Assembly (NCBI RefSeq): GCF_029581195.1
Contig: NZ_CP120737.1
Span: forward strand, 2,356,001 to 2,420,000
Direction: 5' to 3'
Length of the DNA stretch: 64,000 nucleotides
From: Solwaraspora sp. WMMD791
Lineage (GTDB): Bacteria; Actinomycetota; Actinomycetes; Mycobacteriales; Micromonosporaceae
The notes under the pieces are model-generated. The model was not told the origin of the DNA. It ran no database searches and worked only from the letters and a program-made list of their open reading frames with translations. Made by a program: the position numbers and the translations under genes. Each line of letters begins with the position of its first letter. The stretch's first letter is position 1. Shown piece after piece: positions 35,597-43,930 of the stretch.

Positions 35597-36415
35597 ATGC
35601 AACGGCAGCACCGCGTACCGAGGGATTCCCGTACGGTGACCAGCTGGTCGGCGCTGACCCGGTACGCGATGAGTCGCTCCGCCCTCGGCGGCGGGCTCGC
35701 CGCCGGGCTGGCCGTGGGCACGATGGTGGGCGTACCGCCCGCCGCACCGCCCGACACCACCCCGGCCGCCGCGCCGCCGCGGGTGGTCGCCACCCAGCCT
35801 GATCTCGGTACCGTCCTGCTCGCCGCCGCCGATTTGCCGGCCGGCTACCGGCCCGTCGCCGCGGCCGACCCGGCCTCGGCCGACGACGGGCGCGGCACGA
35901 CCCCCACCGCCGACGGCGACGTCGGCACCGGCTGCCGCCGGCTGTTCGAACGCCCCTGGTCGTCGGCCGACGATGGCGACCGACCAGCCACTGATCAGCT
36001 CGTGGCCCGGTACCAGGGCCCCCGCGGCGCGTCGCTGCGCCAGTCGCTGACCCTGCTGGACCCGGCGGCGGCGGGCGCCGCCGCCGCCGACTGGGACAGC
36101 GTCGCCCGCCGCTGCGTCAGCTTCGCCGCCCACCTCGACGACGGCACCCCGGTGACGGTCCGGGTGCACCGCCGGGAACGGGTGCCGGTCGGCACCGCCT
36201 GGTCGCTGCTGGTGAGCGTCACCGACCGGACGGGTGTCGGCAACGGCCCGCAGACCGGCTATCTCGCGCTGGCCCACGACGGCGGCCTGCTCGCCACCGT
36301 GCGCCACCTCGGCCCGATCGGCGCGGTCACGCCGGGTGACGCCGCCGCGCTGCTGACCCGGGCCACCGCCAAGGTGGATCCGGCGGCCCCCCTGCTGCGG
36401 CACACCGCCGGGTGA
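35597..36415 (+). CDS. Secreted or membrane-anchored protein of unknown function
   Basis: A 272-residue protein with AAAGGGG before the ATG at 35597. A hydrophobic stretch at about residues 28-50 (SALGGGLAAGLAVGTMVGV) after basic residues suggests a signal peptide or anchor. The rest is an extracytoplasmic domain with two Cys (TGCRRLFERPW and ARRCVSFAAH) likely to form a disulfide. The overall layout resembles actinobacterial sensor-domain (PknH-like) lipoproteins, but there is no lipobox Cys. It is divergent from glnA2. I cannot assign a function. Confidence 0.75.
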   Translation: MQRQHRVPRDSRTVTSWSALTRYAMSRSALGGGLAAGLAVGTMVGVPPAAPPDTTPAAAPPRVVATQPDLGTVLLAAADLPAGYRPVAAADPASADDGRGTTPTADGDVGTGCRRLFERPWSSADDGDRPATDQLVARYQGPRGASLRQSLTLLDPAAAGAAAADWDSVARRCVSFAAHLDDGTPVTVRVHRRERVPVGTAWSLLVSVTDRTGVGNGPQTGYLALAHDGGLLATVRHLGPIGAVTPGDAAALLTRATAKVDPAAPLLRHTAG

Positions 36416-36447
36416 CCCGGATGCGGCGCCCCGACGGCCTGTCCGCC

Positions 36448-36485
36448 GGCGGCGTGACCCCAATGACGCCGCCCGCCGGCGGCGT
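36448..36485 (+). promoter_or_regulatory. Two mutually exclusive hairpins before nadE
   Basis: ACGCCGCC (36466-36473) can pair with GGCGGCGT at 36448-36455 (10-base loop) or with GGCGGCGT at 36478-36485 (4-base loop). The second hairpin ends 35 bases before the nadE start. The arrangement could be a terminator of the upstream gene or an attenuator; nothing else supports either. Confidence 0.35.
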
Positions 36486-36520
36486 GATTGAGTGCCGCAC
36501 CGGTGGGGGAAGATAGCCTC

Positions 36521-38320
36521 ATGCCGACGCTGCGCATCGCCCTCGCCCAGGTCAACCCGACGGTTGGCGACCTGTCGGGCAACGCCCGGCTGGTCCGCGA
36601 CACCGCCCGTACGGCGGTGGAGGCAGGCGGGCAACTGATCGTCTTCCCGGAGATGATGCTCACCGGCTACCCGGTGGAGGACCTGGTGTTCCGGGAGTCG
36701 TTCGTCGCCGCCTCCCGGGCCGCCCTCGGGCGTCTCGCCGCCGACCTCGCCGCCGACGGCCTCGGCGAAGTGCCGGTGCTGGTCGGCTATCTCGATGCCG
36801 ACGGGCCGGCGGCGATCAGCGCCGAGGCCGACCCGGGGCGTGGGCCACGCAACGCCCTCGCGGTGTTGTACGACGGCGGCGTGGCCGCCACCTACCTCAA
36901 GCACCACCTGCCCAACTACGGCGTCTTCGACGAGGACCGCTACTTCGTGCCCGGCACGGCGCTGACCGTCGTGCGGGTCGGCGGAGTAGACGTGGCGTTG
37001 ACCATCTGCGAGGACCTGTGGCAGGCCGGCGGTCCGTTCACCGCCGCCCGCCGGGCCGGCGTCGGCCTGGTGGTCACGGTCAACGGATCGCCGTACGAGT
37101 TGGACAAGGACGACGCCCGGCTGCCGCTGGTGCGTCGACGTGCCGCCGAGGCCGGTGCCACGGTCGCGTACGTCAATCTCGTCGGCGGCCAGGACGAGCT
37201 GATCTTCGACGGCGATTCGATGATCGTCGCGGCGGACGGCACGCTGCTGGCCCGCGCGCCCCAGTTCGTGGAGCACCTGCTGCTGCACGACCTCGACCTG
37301 CCGGCCGCCGACGCCCCGGCGCAGGACGTCGGCGCCAGCACCGCGACGACCGACGCCGGGGAGGCTGCCGCCGAGGACGGGATGAGCATCGACCGGGTGA
37401 CGATCGGTGGCCCGCTGCCGGTTCCGGGCGGTGCCCCGGCGCGTGGTGGGATCGCCGCGCCGCTGACGGCCGAGGCGGAGATCTGGTCGGCACTGGTACT
37501 GGGCCTGCGCGACTACGTCCGCAAGAACGGCTTCTCCTCGGTGGTGCTGGGGCTCTCCGGTGGCATCGACTCGGCGGTGGTGGCGACCATCGCGGTGGAC
37601 GCGCTCGGCGCGGACCGGGTCGTCGGGGTGTCGCTGCCCAGCCAGTTCTCCTCCGAGCATTCCCGCGCCGACGCCGCCGAACTGGCCAAGCGGACCGGAC
37701 TGGACTACCGGGTGGAGCCGATCCAGCCGATGGTCGACCCGTTCCTGGCCAACATCTCGCTCTCCGGCCTGGCGGTGGAGAACCTGCAGGCCCGGGTGCG
37801 CGGGGTGATCCTGATGGCGTTGTCCAACCAGGAGGGCCACCTGGTGCTGACCACTGGCAACAAGAGCGAGCTCGCGGTCGGCTACTCCACTTTGTACGGT
37901 GACTCGGTCGGCGGCTTCAACCCGATCAAGGACGTGTGGAAGACCCTGGTGTGGAAGCTGGCCCGATGGCGCAACGACGACGCCATCCGGCGCGGCGAGG
38001 AACCGCCCGTCCCGGAGAACTCGATCGCCAAACCGCCCAGCGCCGAGCTGCGCCCCGGGCAGCTCGACACCGATTCGCTGCCCGACTACGCGGTGCTCGA
38101 CGCGGTGCTCAGCGGGTACATCGACGGCGACGCCGGCCGGGACGACCTGATCGCCGCCGGGCACGACCCTCAGCTGGTGGACCGGGTGCTGCGGATGGTG
38201 GATCTGGCCGAGTACAAGCGCCGGCAGTCCGCGCCCGGTTCCAAGATCTCCATCAAGGCGTTCGGCCGGGACCGCCGGCTGCCGATCACCAACCGGTGGC
38301 GGGAGCCCGGTGACGGCTGA
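36521..38320 (+). CDS. nadE: Glutamine-dependent NAD+ synthetase
   Basis: A 599-residue enzyme that amidates nicotinate adenine dinucleotide to NAD+. The N-terminal nitrilase-type glutaminase domain has its triad in VFPEMMLTGYP (Glu), TYLKHHLPNYGVFDE (Lys) and LTICEDLWQAGG (Cys). The C-terminal synthetase domain has the P-loop LGLSGGIDSAVVATIAVDAL and LTTGNKSELAVGYSTLYGD. The ATG at 36521 is preceded by GGGGGAAG. The full length and both active sites indicate that glutamine can be the nitrogen donor, linking it to the glnA product. Confidence 0.96.
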   Translation: MPTLRIALAQVNPTVGDLSGNARLVRDTARTAVEAGGQLIVFPEMMLTGYPVEDLVFRESFVAASRAALGRLAADLAADGLGEVPVLVGYLDADGPAAISAEADPGRGPRNALAVLYDGGVAATYLKHHLPNYGVFDEDRYFVPGTALTVVRVGGVDVALTICEDLWQAGGPFTAARRAGVGLVVTVNGSPYELDKDDARLPLVRRRAAEAGATVAYVNLVGGQDELIFDGDSMIVAADGTLLARAPQFVEHLLLHDLDLPAADAPAQDVGASTATTDAGEAAAEDGMSIDRVTIGGPLPVPGGAPARGGIAAPLTAEAEIWSALVLGLRDYVRKNGFSSVVLGLSGGIDSAVVATIAVDALGADRVVGVSLPSQFSSEHSRADAAELAKRTGLDYRVEPIQPMVDPFLANISLSGLAVENLQARVRGVILMALSNQEGHLVLTTGNKSELAVGYSTLYGDSVGGFNPIKDVWKTLVWKLARWRNDDAIRRGEEPPVPENSIAKPPSAELRPGQLDTDSLPDYAVLDAVLSGYIDGDAGRDDLIAAGHDPQLVDRVLRMVDLAEYKRRQSAPGSKISIKAFGRDRRLPITNRWREPGDG

Positions 38321-38439
38321 CACCCGGATGAGGTGTGAATTCCTGCACTGAAGCCTCTACGCGTCGGTGCGGGCGGTGGCACGATCGGTGCGTACCCCGG
38401 GGACCGCGACCGCGGCCACGAGGGTGAGAGGAGACGACG

Positions 38440-39297
38440 ATGTCCCGATCGATGCCAGGTGCCGAGCCCACCGAGGTGGTCGCGCTCTACGGCGGCCCGG
38501 TCAGCCGCCGGGTGCGCACCCGTGACCTGATCGCCGCGAAGGAACGTGGCGAGCGGTGGGCCATGCTGACCTCGTACGACCAGTACACCGCCGCGATCTT
38601 CGACCAGGCCGGCATTCCGGTGCTGCTGGTCGGCGATTCCGCGGCGAACAACGTCTTCGGCCACGAGACGACCGTGCCGGTCACCGTCGACGAGCTGCTG
38701 CCTCTGGTCCGGGCCGTGGTCCGGGCCACCCGGGGCGCGCTTGTCGTCGGCGACCTGCCGTTCGGCTCCTACGAGGAAGGGCCGACCCAGGCGCTGCGGA
38801 CCGCGGTGCGGTTCATGAAGGAGGGCGGCTGCGGCGCGGTCAAACTCGAGGGCGGCCGGCGGGTCGCCGACCAGATCGCGGCGCTGACCGGGGCCGGCAT
38901 TCCGGTGATGGCGCACGTCGGTTTCACCCCGCAGCGGGAACACACCATCGGCGGCTACCGGGTGCAGGGCCGTGGCGACGCCGCCGACGAGGTGATCGCC
39001 GACGCCCACGCGGTGGCCGAGGCCGGCGCGTTCGCCGTGGTGCTGGAGATGGTGCCCGGCGAGGTCGCCAAACGGATCACCCACGACCTGGCGGTACCGA
39101 CGGTCGGCATCGGCGCCGGCCCTGAGACCGACGCGCAGGTGCTGGTCTGGCAGGACATGGCGGGGATGCGCTCCGGGCCGACCCAGCGGTTCGTCAAGAC
39201 CTACGCCGACCTGGCCGGGGTGCTGGCCGACGCGACCCGCCGGTACGCCGACGACGTCCGGGGCGGTCGGTTCCCCGCCGCCGAGCACACCTTCTGA
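38440..39297 (+). CDS. panB: 3-Methyl-2-oxobutanoate hydroxymethyltransferase
   Basis: A 285-residue ketopantoate hydroxymethyltransferase, the first committed step of pantothenate synthesis, using methylene-THF. Motifs are [36 protein letters not shown] (Mg2+ ligand Asp), GAVKLEGG and [10 protein letters not shown]. The start is the ATG at 38440, behind GAGAGGAG. The N-terminal 25 residues before the core ([12 protein letters not shown]) are usual in actinobacteria. It is followed by a bidirectional terminator. Confidence 0.96.
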   Translation: MSRSMPGAEPTEVVALYGGPVSRRVRTRDLIAAKERGERWAMLTSYDQYTAAIFDQAGIPVLLVGDSAANNVFGHETTVPVTVDELLPLVRAVVRATRGALVVGDLPFGSYEEGPTQALRTAVRFMKEGGCGAVKLEGGRRVADQIAALTGAGIPVMAHVGFTPQREHTIGGYRVQGRGDAADEVIADAHAVAEAGAFAVVLEMVPGEVAKRITHDLAVPTVGIGAGPETDAQVLVWQDMAGMRSGPTQRFVKTYADLAGVLADATRRYADDVRGGRFPAAEHTF

Positions 39298-39302
39298 CCG
39301 TG

Positions 39303-39332
39303 GCGGCGGGGCCGGGGAACCGGCCCCGCCGC
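39303..39332. terminator. Bidirectional terminator between panB and npdG
   Basis: GCGGCGGGGCCGG (39303-39315) pairs perfectly with CCGGCCCCGCCGC (39320-39332) around a GGAA tetraloop. The hairpin occupies nearly all of the gap between the two convergent genes. Confidence 0.8.
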
Positions 39333-39339
39333 GACGATC

Positions 39340-40035
39340 TCAGACCTCGGTGATCCGTACCCCGGAGTGGGTCTTGTACCGACGGTTGATCGCGATCAGG
39401 TTGGCGGTCAACGCCTCGATCTGGTGGGCGTTGCGCAGCCGGCCGGCGTAGATGCCCCGCATCCCCGGGATCCGGGCGGCCAACGCAGCGACCACCGCGA
39501 CGGCGTCGCGATCCTCGGCGCAGATCAGCACGTCCAGGTCGATCCGCTCGATCGCCGGATCCGCCAGCAACGGTGCGCTGACATGGTGGAACGCCGCGCA
39601 GACCCGCGAGTCCGGCAGCAACGCGGCGGCCTGCTGTGCGGCGCTGCCCTGCTCGACGGGCAACGCGTACGGCCCCTGCTTGTCGAATCCGAGCGGGTTC
39701 ACGCAGTCGACCACGATCGTGCCGACGAGCTGATCACGCAACGCGACAAGGGTGGCCTCGTGCCCTTCCCATGGCACCGCGATGACCACCACGTCGGAGT
39801 CGGCGCAGACCTCGTCGTTGCCGGCCCCGCTGATGGTGCCGGCGGGCACCCCGGGCAGGGCGGCGATCTCGGTAGCGGCGGCGGCGGCGCGGGCCGCGTC
39901 ACGTGAGCCGATCCGCACCCGCTGGCCGGCCCGGGCGAACCGGTACGCCAACCCGCGCCCCTGGTCGCCGGTGCCGCCGATGATGCCGACCGTCAGCCCC
40001 GTGACGTCGGGCAGTGTGCTGGCGTCGTATCCCAT
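39340..40035 (-). CDS. npdG: F420H2:NADP+ oxidoreductase (NpdG/Fno)
   Basis: A 231-residue NADPH-dependent F420 reductase that moves hydride between NADP(H) and coenzyme F420. The N-terminal fold GLTVGIIGGTGDQGRGLAYRFARAG and VRIGSRD bind NADP; ADSDVVVIAVPWEGH, CVNPLGFD and AAFHHVSAPLL are further family blocks. The ATG at 40035 follows GAGGATG; an in-frame ATG at 40053 is possible. Its presence implies that the organism makes F420 and gives a possible cofactor supply for the LLM oxidoreductase at 16.1 kb. Confidence 0.9.
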   Translation of the reverse strand: MGYDASTLPDVTGLTVGIIGGTGDQGRGLAYRFARAGQRVRIGSRDAARAAAAATEIAALPGVPAGTISGAGNDEVCADSDVVVIAVPWEGHEATLVALRDQLVGTIVVDCVNPLGFDKQGPYALPVEQGSAAQQAAALLPDSRVCAAFHHVSAPLLADPAIERIDLDVLICAEDRDAVAVVAALAARIPGMRGIYAGRLRNAHQIEALTANLIAINRRYKTHSGVRITEV

Positions 40036-40118
40036 CAGGCCATCCTCGCCCATCGGAGCACGTCGTGGGTGGTCCCGTGACGCGTTCCACCCGCGCTGAC
40101 CAGGAGCATGACGGGAGC

Positions 40119-41582
40119 CTAGCCGGTGCCGTCCGGCGCGTCGGCGGGTGCGTCGGCCGGATAGCGGAACAGCACCTGCCGGCTGGCCGGATCGGCCGTC
40201 ACCAGCCTGACCCGGACCCGCTCGCCCACCGGCGGTGCGCCGGCGCACCGGGCGATGACGGCCGGTGCGTCGAGGGCGACGGTGGCACGCGGCGCGCGGG
40301 TCGCGGTACCCGGGTCGGCGTCCAGCACCGCGACGTCGAACTCGGCACCGAGGCGGTGCTGCAACAGCACCGCCTCGGTCAGGTCGACCGCCGCGCGGGC
40401 GGCGGCGCCTGCGATCCGGTCGGTGCCGGCCATCACCTCCGGTAGCCGGGGCAACGCCTCGACGACCGCCGCCGGGACCTCCCGCCCTGCGGTCACCGCC
40501 AGACACACCTCGGTGGCGTACCGGTCGGCCAGCCGCCGCAGCGGCGCGGTGACGTGCGCGTACGGTGCCCCGACGCCGCCGTGGCCGGTCTCGGCCGGCG
40601 GCTCACCGGCGAAGGCCGTGTACCGGGCGCCCCGCAGCAGTTCGGCGGCGTGGTCGAGGAACGCGGCTCCGCGCGGCTGGGCCGGGTCGACCCCGGCGGT
40701 CACGTCACCGACGGCCGCGCCCGGTGGCCACCAGACGCCGAGGGCGTGGGCGGCGGCCCGCAACCGGCTCACCGCCGCCGGCTGCGGCGCGGGCATGGTA
40801 CGCAGCAGTCCGGTCCCGGACCGCAGCATGATGTCGGCGGCGGCCATGCCGGTCAGCAGCGAGATCTGCGCGTTGTGTTCCTCGATCGGCAGCGGCGGTC
40901 GCAGCACGAGTCGCCAGCCGTCGCCGTCGGACTCGACGTCCTGATCGGGCAGCGGCAGGGTCACCGCGCCCCGGGCCACCGCCCGCGCGGTCAACAGTTC
41001 GCCGATCTCCGGCAACAGCGCGATCGGTGCGGCGAGGTCGGCGAGCCGGCCGGCGACCAGCGCGGCATGCGCCGACGGGTAGTCCAGCTGGGCCCGGCTA
41101 CGCACCCGGGCCCGCTCCAGCCGGGTGTCCACGAGATCACCGTCCGCGGTCAGGTCGAGGGTCCAGACCACGGCGGGCCGTACGGCGTCGGGCAGCAGGC
41201 TGGCGGCACCTTCGCTCAGGCTGGCCGGGTGCAGTGGGATCGCACCGTCGGGCAGGTAGATGGTCTGGCCACGACGCCAGGTCTCGGCGTGCAGCGGGCC
41301 ACCGTCGACGACGAACGGGGTGACGTCGGCGATGGCGTACCGGATGCGGAAGCCGCCACCGGGACGGCGGGCCAGGCACATCGCCTGGTCCAGGTCGCGC
41401 GACCCGGGTGGGTCGAGGGTGACGAACGGGACGTCGGTCAGGTCGGTGTCCGGCAACGGTACGCGGGCCGCCGCCGCGTCCGCCTCACGCTGCGCCGCAG
41501 GCGGGAACGCCGTGGGCAGTTCCAGCTCGCGGCGCAGCGCGCCGAAGTCGATCCGGGGCGCAGTCAGACGTGGGAGCGGCAC
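40119..41582 (-). CDS. RNB-domain 3'-5' exoribonuclease
   Basis: A 487-residue RNase II/R-type protein. The metal-binding block is FVTLDPPGSRDLDQAMCL, where the fourth acidic position of RNase II is Gln, as I recall for many actinobacterial homologues. DYPSAHAAL, NAQISLLTGMAAADIML and the later Arg-rich YAHVTAPLRRLADRYATEV are typical RNB blocks. The N-terminal cold-shock domains and the C-terminal S1 domain of classic RNase II/R are reduced or absent, giving a short single-domain enzyme. The GTG start at 41582 follows AGGA. It degrades RNA in the cytosol; its partners are unknown. Confidence 0.88.
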   Translation of the reverse strand: MPLPRLTAPRIDFGALRRELELPTAFPPAAQREADAAAARVPLPDTDLTDVPFVTLDPPGSRDLDQAMCLARRPGGGFRIRYAIADVTPFVVDGGPLHAETWRRGQTIYLPDGAIPLHPASLSEGAASLLPDAVRPAVVWTLDLTADGDLVDTRLERARVRSRAQLDYPSAHAALVAGRLADLAAPIALLPEIGELLTARAVARGAVTLPLPDQDVESDGDGWRLVLRPPLPIEEHNAQISLLTGMAAADIMLRSGTGLLRTMPAPQPAAVSRLRAAAHALGVWWPPGAAVGDVTAGVDPAQPRGAAFLDHAAELLRGARYTAFAGEPPAETGHGGVGAPYAHVTAPLRRLADRYATEVCLAVTAGREVPAAVVEALPRLPEVMAGTDRIAGAAARAAVDLTEAVLLQHRLGAEFDVAVLDADPGTATRAPRATVALDAPAVIARCAGAPPVGERVRVRLVTADPASRQVLFRYPADAPADAPDGTG

Positions 41583-41612
41583 GGATCATTCCTAGCAGTT
41601 CGCCACCACCGA

Positions 41613-41655
41613 CGGTACGGGCGCTGCCGGTGCCCCACCGGTAGCGCCCGTACCG
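41613..41655 (-). terminator. Terminator hairpin of the H1-like gene
   Basis: A 20-bp stem with one G-U pair (41613-41632 with 41636-41655) and a CCC loop lies 22 bases beyond the H1-like gene's stop codon and before the RNB gene. Confidence 0.8.
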
Positions 41656-41677
41656 ATGTCGACGCGGTCCGGGACGG

Positions 41678-42415
41678 TCAGCGACCCGCCTTGCGGGCGG
41701 TCTGCGTACCAGCCTTCTTGGTGGTCTTCTTCGCGGTCGTCCGGCTGGCCGCCGCCTTCTTTGCGGTGCCCCGCTGCGCCGGGGTGGCGTTCTTCGGCGA
41801 GGTGACCTGCTGCGTTCGACCGGCAGTGCGTGCCACCGCGCCGGCGACCTTCTTCCCCGCCCGGCCGGTGGTGCCCTTTGCCGGGGTCGACGTGCTTTTC
41901 GCGGTCGTCGACCGCTTGGCCGTGGTGGACTTCGCGGTGGACTTCCGGCCGGTCGTGGACTTCGCCGTGGCCCGGCTGGTCGCCGGGCCGGTGGCGGTCG
42001 ACTTCTTCGCCGGAGCGGTCTTGCGGGCGGACGTGCTCTTCGTCGCCGCGTTCGCCTTCTTGGCGGGCGCCGTGGTCTTCTTCGGCGCCGTCTTCTTGGC
42101 GGTCGCCGTGGTCTTCTTCGGCGCCGTCTTCTTCGCGGCCGCCGTGGTCCTCTTCGGCGCCGTCTTCTTCGCGGCCGCCGTGGTCCTCTTCGGCGCCGTC
42201 TTCTTCGCGGCCGCCGTGGTCCTCTTCGCAGTCGCTTTCTTCGCGGCCGCCGTGGTCCTCTTCGGCGCCGTCTTCTTGGCGGTCGCCGTGGACTGTCCCG
42301 TGGTGGTGCGTTTAGCCGCGCCGGTCGACCGCGCGGACGTCGTTCTCGACGAGGTGCCGGTGCTCGACGCCCGCCGAGCGGCGGGGCGGGTCGTGGCCTT
42401 GGTGCCAACAACCAT
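41678..42415 (-). CDS. Histone H1-like Lys/Ala-rich protein
   Basis: A 245-residue, extremely basic low-complexity protein made of Lys, Ala, Thr, Arg, Ser and Pro. Residues 47-118 are six 12-residue repeats of the type KKTAPKRTTAAA, which resemble the C-terminal tail of eukaryotic H1 and of the mycobacterial HU protein HupB. No HU or other folded domain precedes the tail. The ATG at 42415 follows AAGGAGGAG; a longer frame to 42547 is not supported. It probably binds DNA non-specifically through its charge. It has its own terminator. Confidence 0.85.
   Translation of the reverse strand: MVVGTKATTRPAARRASSTGTSSRTTSARSTGAAKRTTTGQSTATAKKTAPKRTTAAAKKATAKRTTAAAKKTAPKRTTAAAKKTAPKRTTAAAKKTAPKKTTATAKKTAPKKTTAPAKKANAATKSTSARKTAPAKKSTATGPATSRATAKSTTGRKSTAKSTTAKRSTTAKSTSTPAKGTTGRAGKKVAGAVARTAGRTQQVTSPKNATPAQRGTAKKAAASRTTAKKTTKKAGTQTARKAGR
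42062..42277 (-). repeat. 36-bp tandem repeat (6 copies) in the H1-like gene
   Basis: Six contiguous 36-bp units encode KKTAPKRTTAAA and close variants. The inner copies are almost identical at the DNA level, so copy number is likely to vary between strains. Confidence 0.9.
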
Positions 42416-42504
42416 GTCTTTCTCCTCCTTGCGGACTTCCTGTGGGTTTGTCTCCTTCGGAGACAATGGAGTCTCCGGATCCGACCCGATCGGGACGGAC
42501 CGGC

Positions 42505-42708
42505 CTAGCCCTGCTCCCCAGTCCAGCGGGCGTTCTCGGCGTCCCACTCCTCGTTGCGCTCCGACACCCGCTGCAGCGCCTGCTCAGCGTCGGCCTTCGA
42601 GGCGTAGGGACCGAGCCGGTACTTGGCGGCACACAGATCCGCCCCGGACTCCACGCGCTGATGACGCAGGCACCAGTAGTACCCGCCATCAGGTCCGCTG
42701 TCGCTCAT
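42505..42708 (-). CDS. Small conserved protein, 67 aa
   Basis: A 67-residue protein, MSDSGPDGGYYWCLRHQRVE from the ATG at 42708. It has two Cys and a His (YYWCLRHQRVESGADLCAAK) and an amphipathic helix (KADAEQALQRVSERNEEWDAENARW). The frame runs five codons further upstream to 42723; neither start has a good ribosome-binding site. It looks like a small soluble actinobacterial protein of unknown function. It lies 90 bp upstream of the H1-like gene on the same strand. Confidence 0.7.
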   Translation of the reverse strand: MSDSGPDGGYYWCLRHQRVESGADLCAAKYRLGPYASKADAEQALQRVSERNEEWDAENARWTGEQG

Positions 42709-42983
42709 GAGAACACTGTGCACGGAAAATCAACCAAGCGCCACCGTTTCGCTCAAAAAAATGCTATGTCTCCACGGTGGATCGATTGCATTAGAGCTGC
42801 TCAACTTCGGTGGCGAATGATCGATACGACGGATAATGCTTGCCACACAAGGGATTCACTGTGCTGCCGCCGATCATCCGCCAGTGGTAACCGACCCCGG
42901 GCAGGGAGAACTGTCATTGTCGGCGACACACCGGGATCACCGGCGACGCGCGCCGCCGAAGCCGGGGCGGGCGCGTCGCCGGG
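42709..42983. other. AT-rich intergenic stretch
   Basis: About 275 bp without a credible gene, clearly AT-richer at 42720-42860 than its surroundings (runs such as CTCAAAAAAATGC). CCACCGT (42741-42747) and ACGGTGG (42774-42780) form inverted arms, and ATCGAT occurs twice. It presumably holds the promoter of the 67-residue gene; the excess length is unexplained. Confidence 0.5.
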
Positions 42984-43733
42984 TCACTTCGCCTGGTCGA
43001 GCAGCCGGCGCAGGCCGTGTCCGTCCTCGACGGTCACGTCCGGTACGCCGTCGGGCAGCCCGCGTTCCCGCGCGGTGCGCTCCGACACCATCAGTACGGC
43101 GGCGCCGGCGCCGGCACGCCGGGCACACGGAACGTCCCGGGCCGGGCTGTCGCCGACGAACCAGCAGCGCTCGACCGGTACGCCGATCGCCTGCGCCGCC
43201 AGCCAGGCGACCTCCGGGTTGGGCTTGCGTACCCCGGCCTCGTCGCTGTAGATCTGCACGGCGAACCGGTCGCCGAGACCGACCTCGGCGAGGAAGTCGC
43301 GGTGCGCGGCGCCGCACAGCGTGTTGCTGACGATCGCCAGCGGCAGGCCGGCCTCGGCGGCGGTGGTCAGTGCCTCGCGGATCCCGGGACGGACCGCCCA
43401 GTCCGGCCGCCGGGTCCACTGGTAACTCAGCGGGGTCGCCTGATCCAGTACGGCGTCACGCGCCTCGGCCGGCCAGCCGACGGTGATGAACTCCTGCCAC
43501 ACCTGCCGGTGGCCGTACTCCCGTGGGCGGTCCTGCTCGCCCACCCGGTCGCGCCAGGCGGCGTACGCGCGCCGCCCGTCGGTCAGCGACCGGGTGATGG
43601 CCTCGACGGTCATCCGGTCGCCGGTCAGCTCCCGGAGTCGGTCGACGAGTCCGGTCGGCTGCGGGGATCGGGCCGGGGCGTCGACGAGGACGCCACCGAA
43701 GTCGAGCAGCAGGGCGTGGGGGGTAGGCAGCAT
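42984..43733 (-). CDS. HAD-superfamily hydrolase
   Basis: A 249-residue phosphatase-like protein. Motif I is LLLDFGGVLVD with the nucleophile Asp; the second acidic position is Gly, as in haloacid-dehalogenase-like and some phosphatase subgroups. Motif II is IVSNTLCG, motif III the Lys in VRKPNPEVAW, motif IV FVGDSPARDVPCA. A helical cap lies between motifs I and II. The substrate is unknown. It is divergent from the LacI-family regulator; the operator at 43800 lies in the shared gap, so co-regulation is possible. Confidence 0.87.
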   Translation of the reverse strand: MLPTPHALLLDFGGVLVDAPARSPQPTGLVDRLRELTGDRMTVEAITRSLTDGRRAYAAWRDRVGEQDRPREYGHRQVWQEFITVGWPAEARDAVLDQATPLSYQWTRRPDWAVRPGIREALTTAAEAGLPLAIVSNTLCGAAHRDFLAEVGLGDRFAVQIYSDEAGVRKPNPEVAWLAAQAIGVPVERCWFVGDSPARDVPCARRAGAGAAVLMVSERTARERGLPDGVPDVTVEDGHGLRRLLDQAK

Positions 43734-43799
43734 CCTGCAATCATCGCGGCTGCCGGCCAGCGACCACAGTGCCGGCAGCGCCTACTGGAACTGGAAGGG

Positions 43800-43815
43800 A
43801 TGTTTACGCAAACAT
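43800..43815. promoter_or_regulatory. LacI-family operator 1
   Basis: ATGTTTACGCAAACAT is a near-perfect palindrome and matches 15 of 16 bases of the site at 50376. It lies 115 bp before the regulator's start and 66 bp before the HAD gene, consistent with autoregulation. Confidence 0.8.
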
Positions 43816-43930
43816 CGTCTCCACTGATAGTGTCAGCGCCACTACCGGCACCGGCGTCGAGGGTCCGGCCGCTGGCGATCGGTCGCCGGCCGCCGGCGTC
43901 GACCGATGAGAAAGGAACGGAAGGAATCCG

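Noticed and set aside
35594-38323. 909-codon minus-strand frame opposite nadE
   Set aside because: Shadow of nadE and the secreted-protein gene; no recognisable domain.
42062-42277. Regular 36-bp repeats considered as a CRISPR array
   Set aside because: The units are contiguous with no spacers, in frame, and encode KKTAPKRTTAAA repeats of the H1-like protein.
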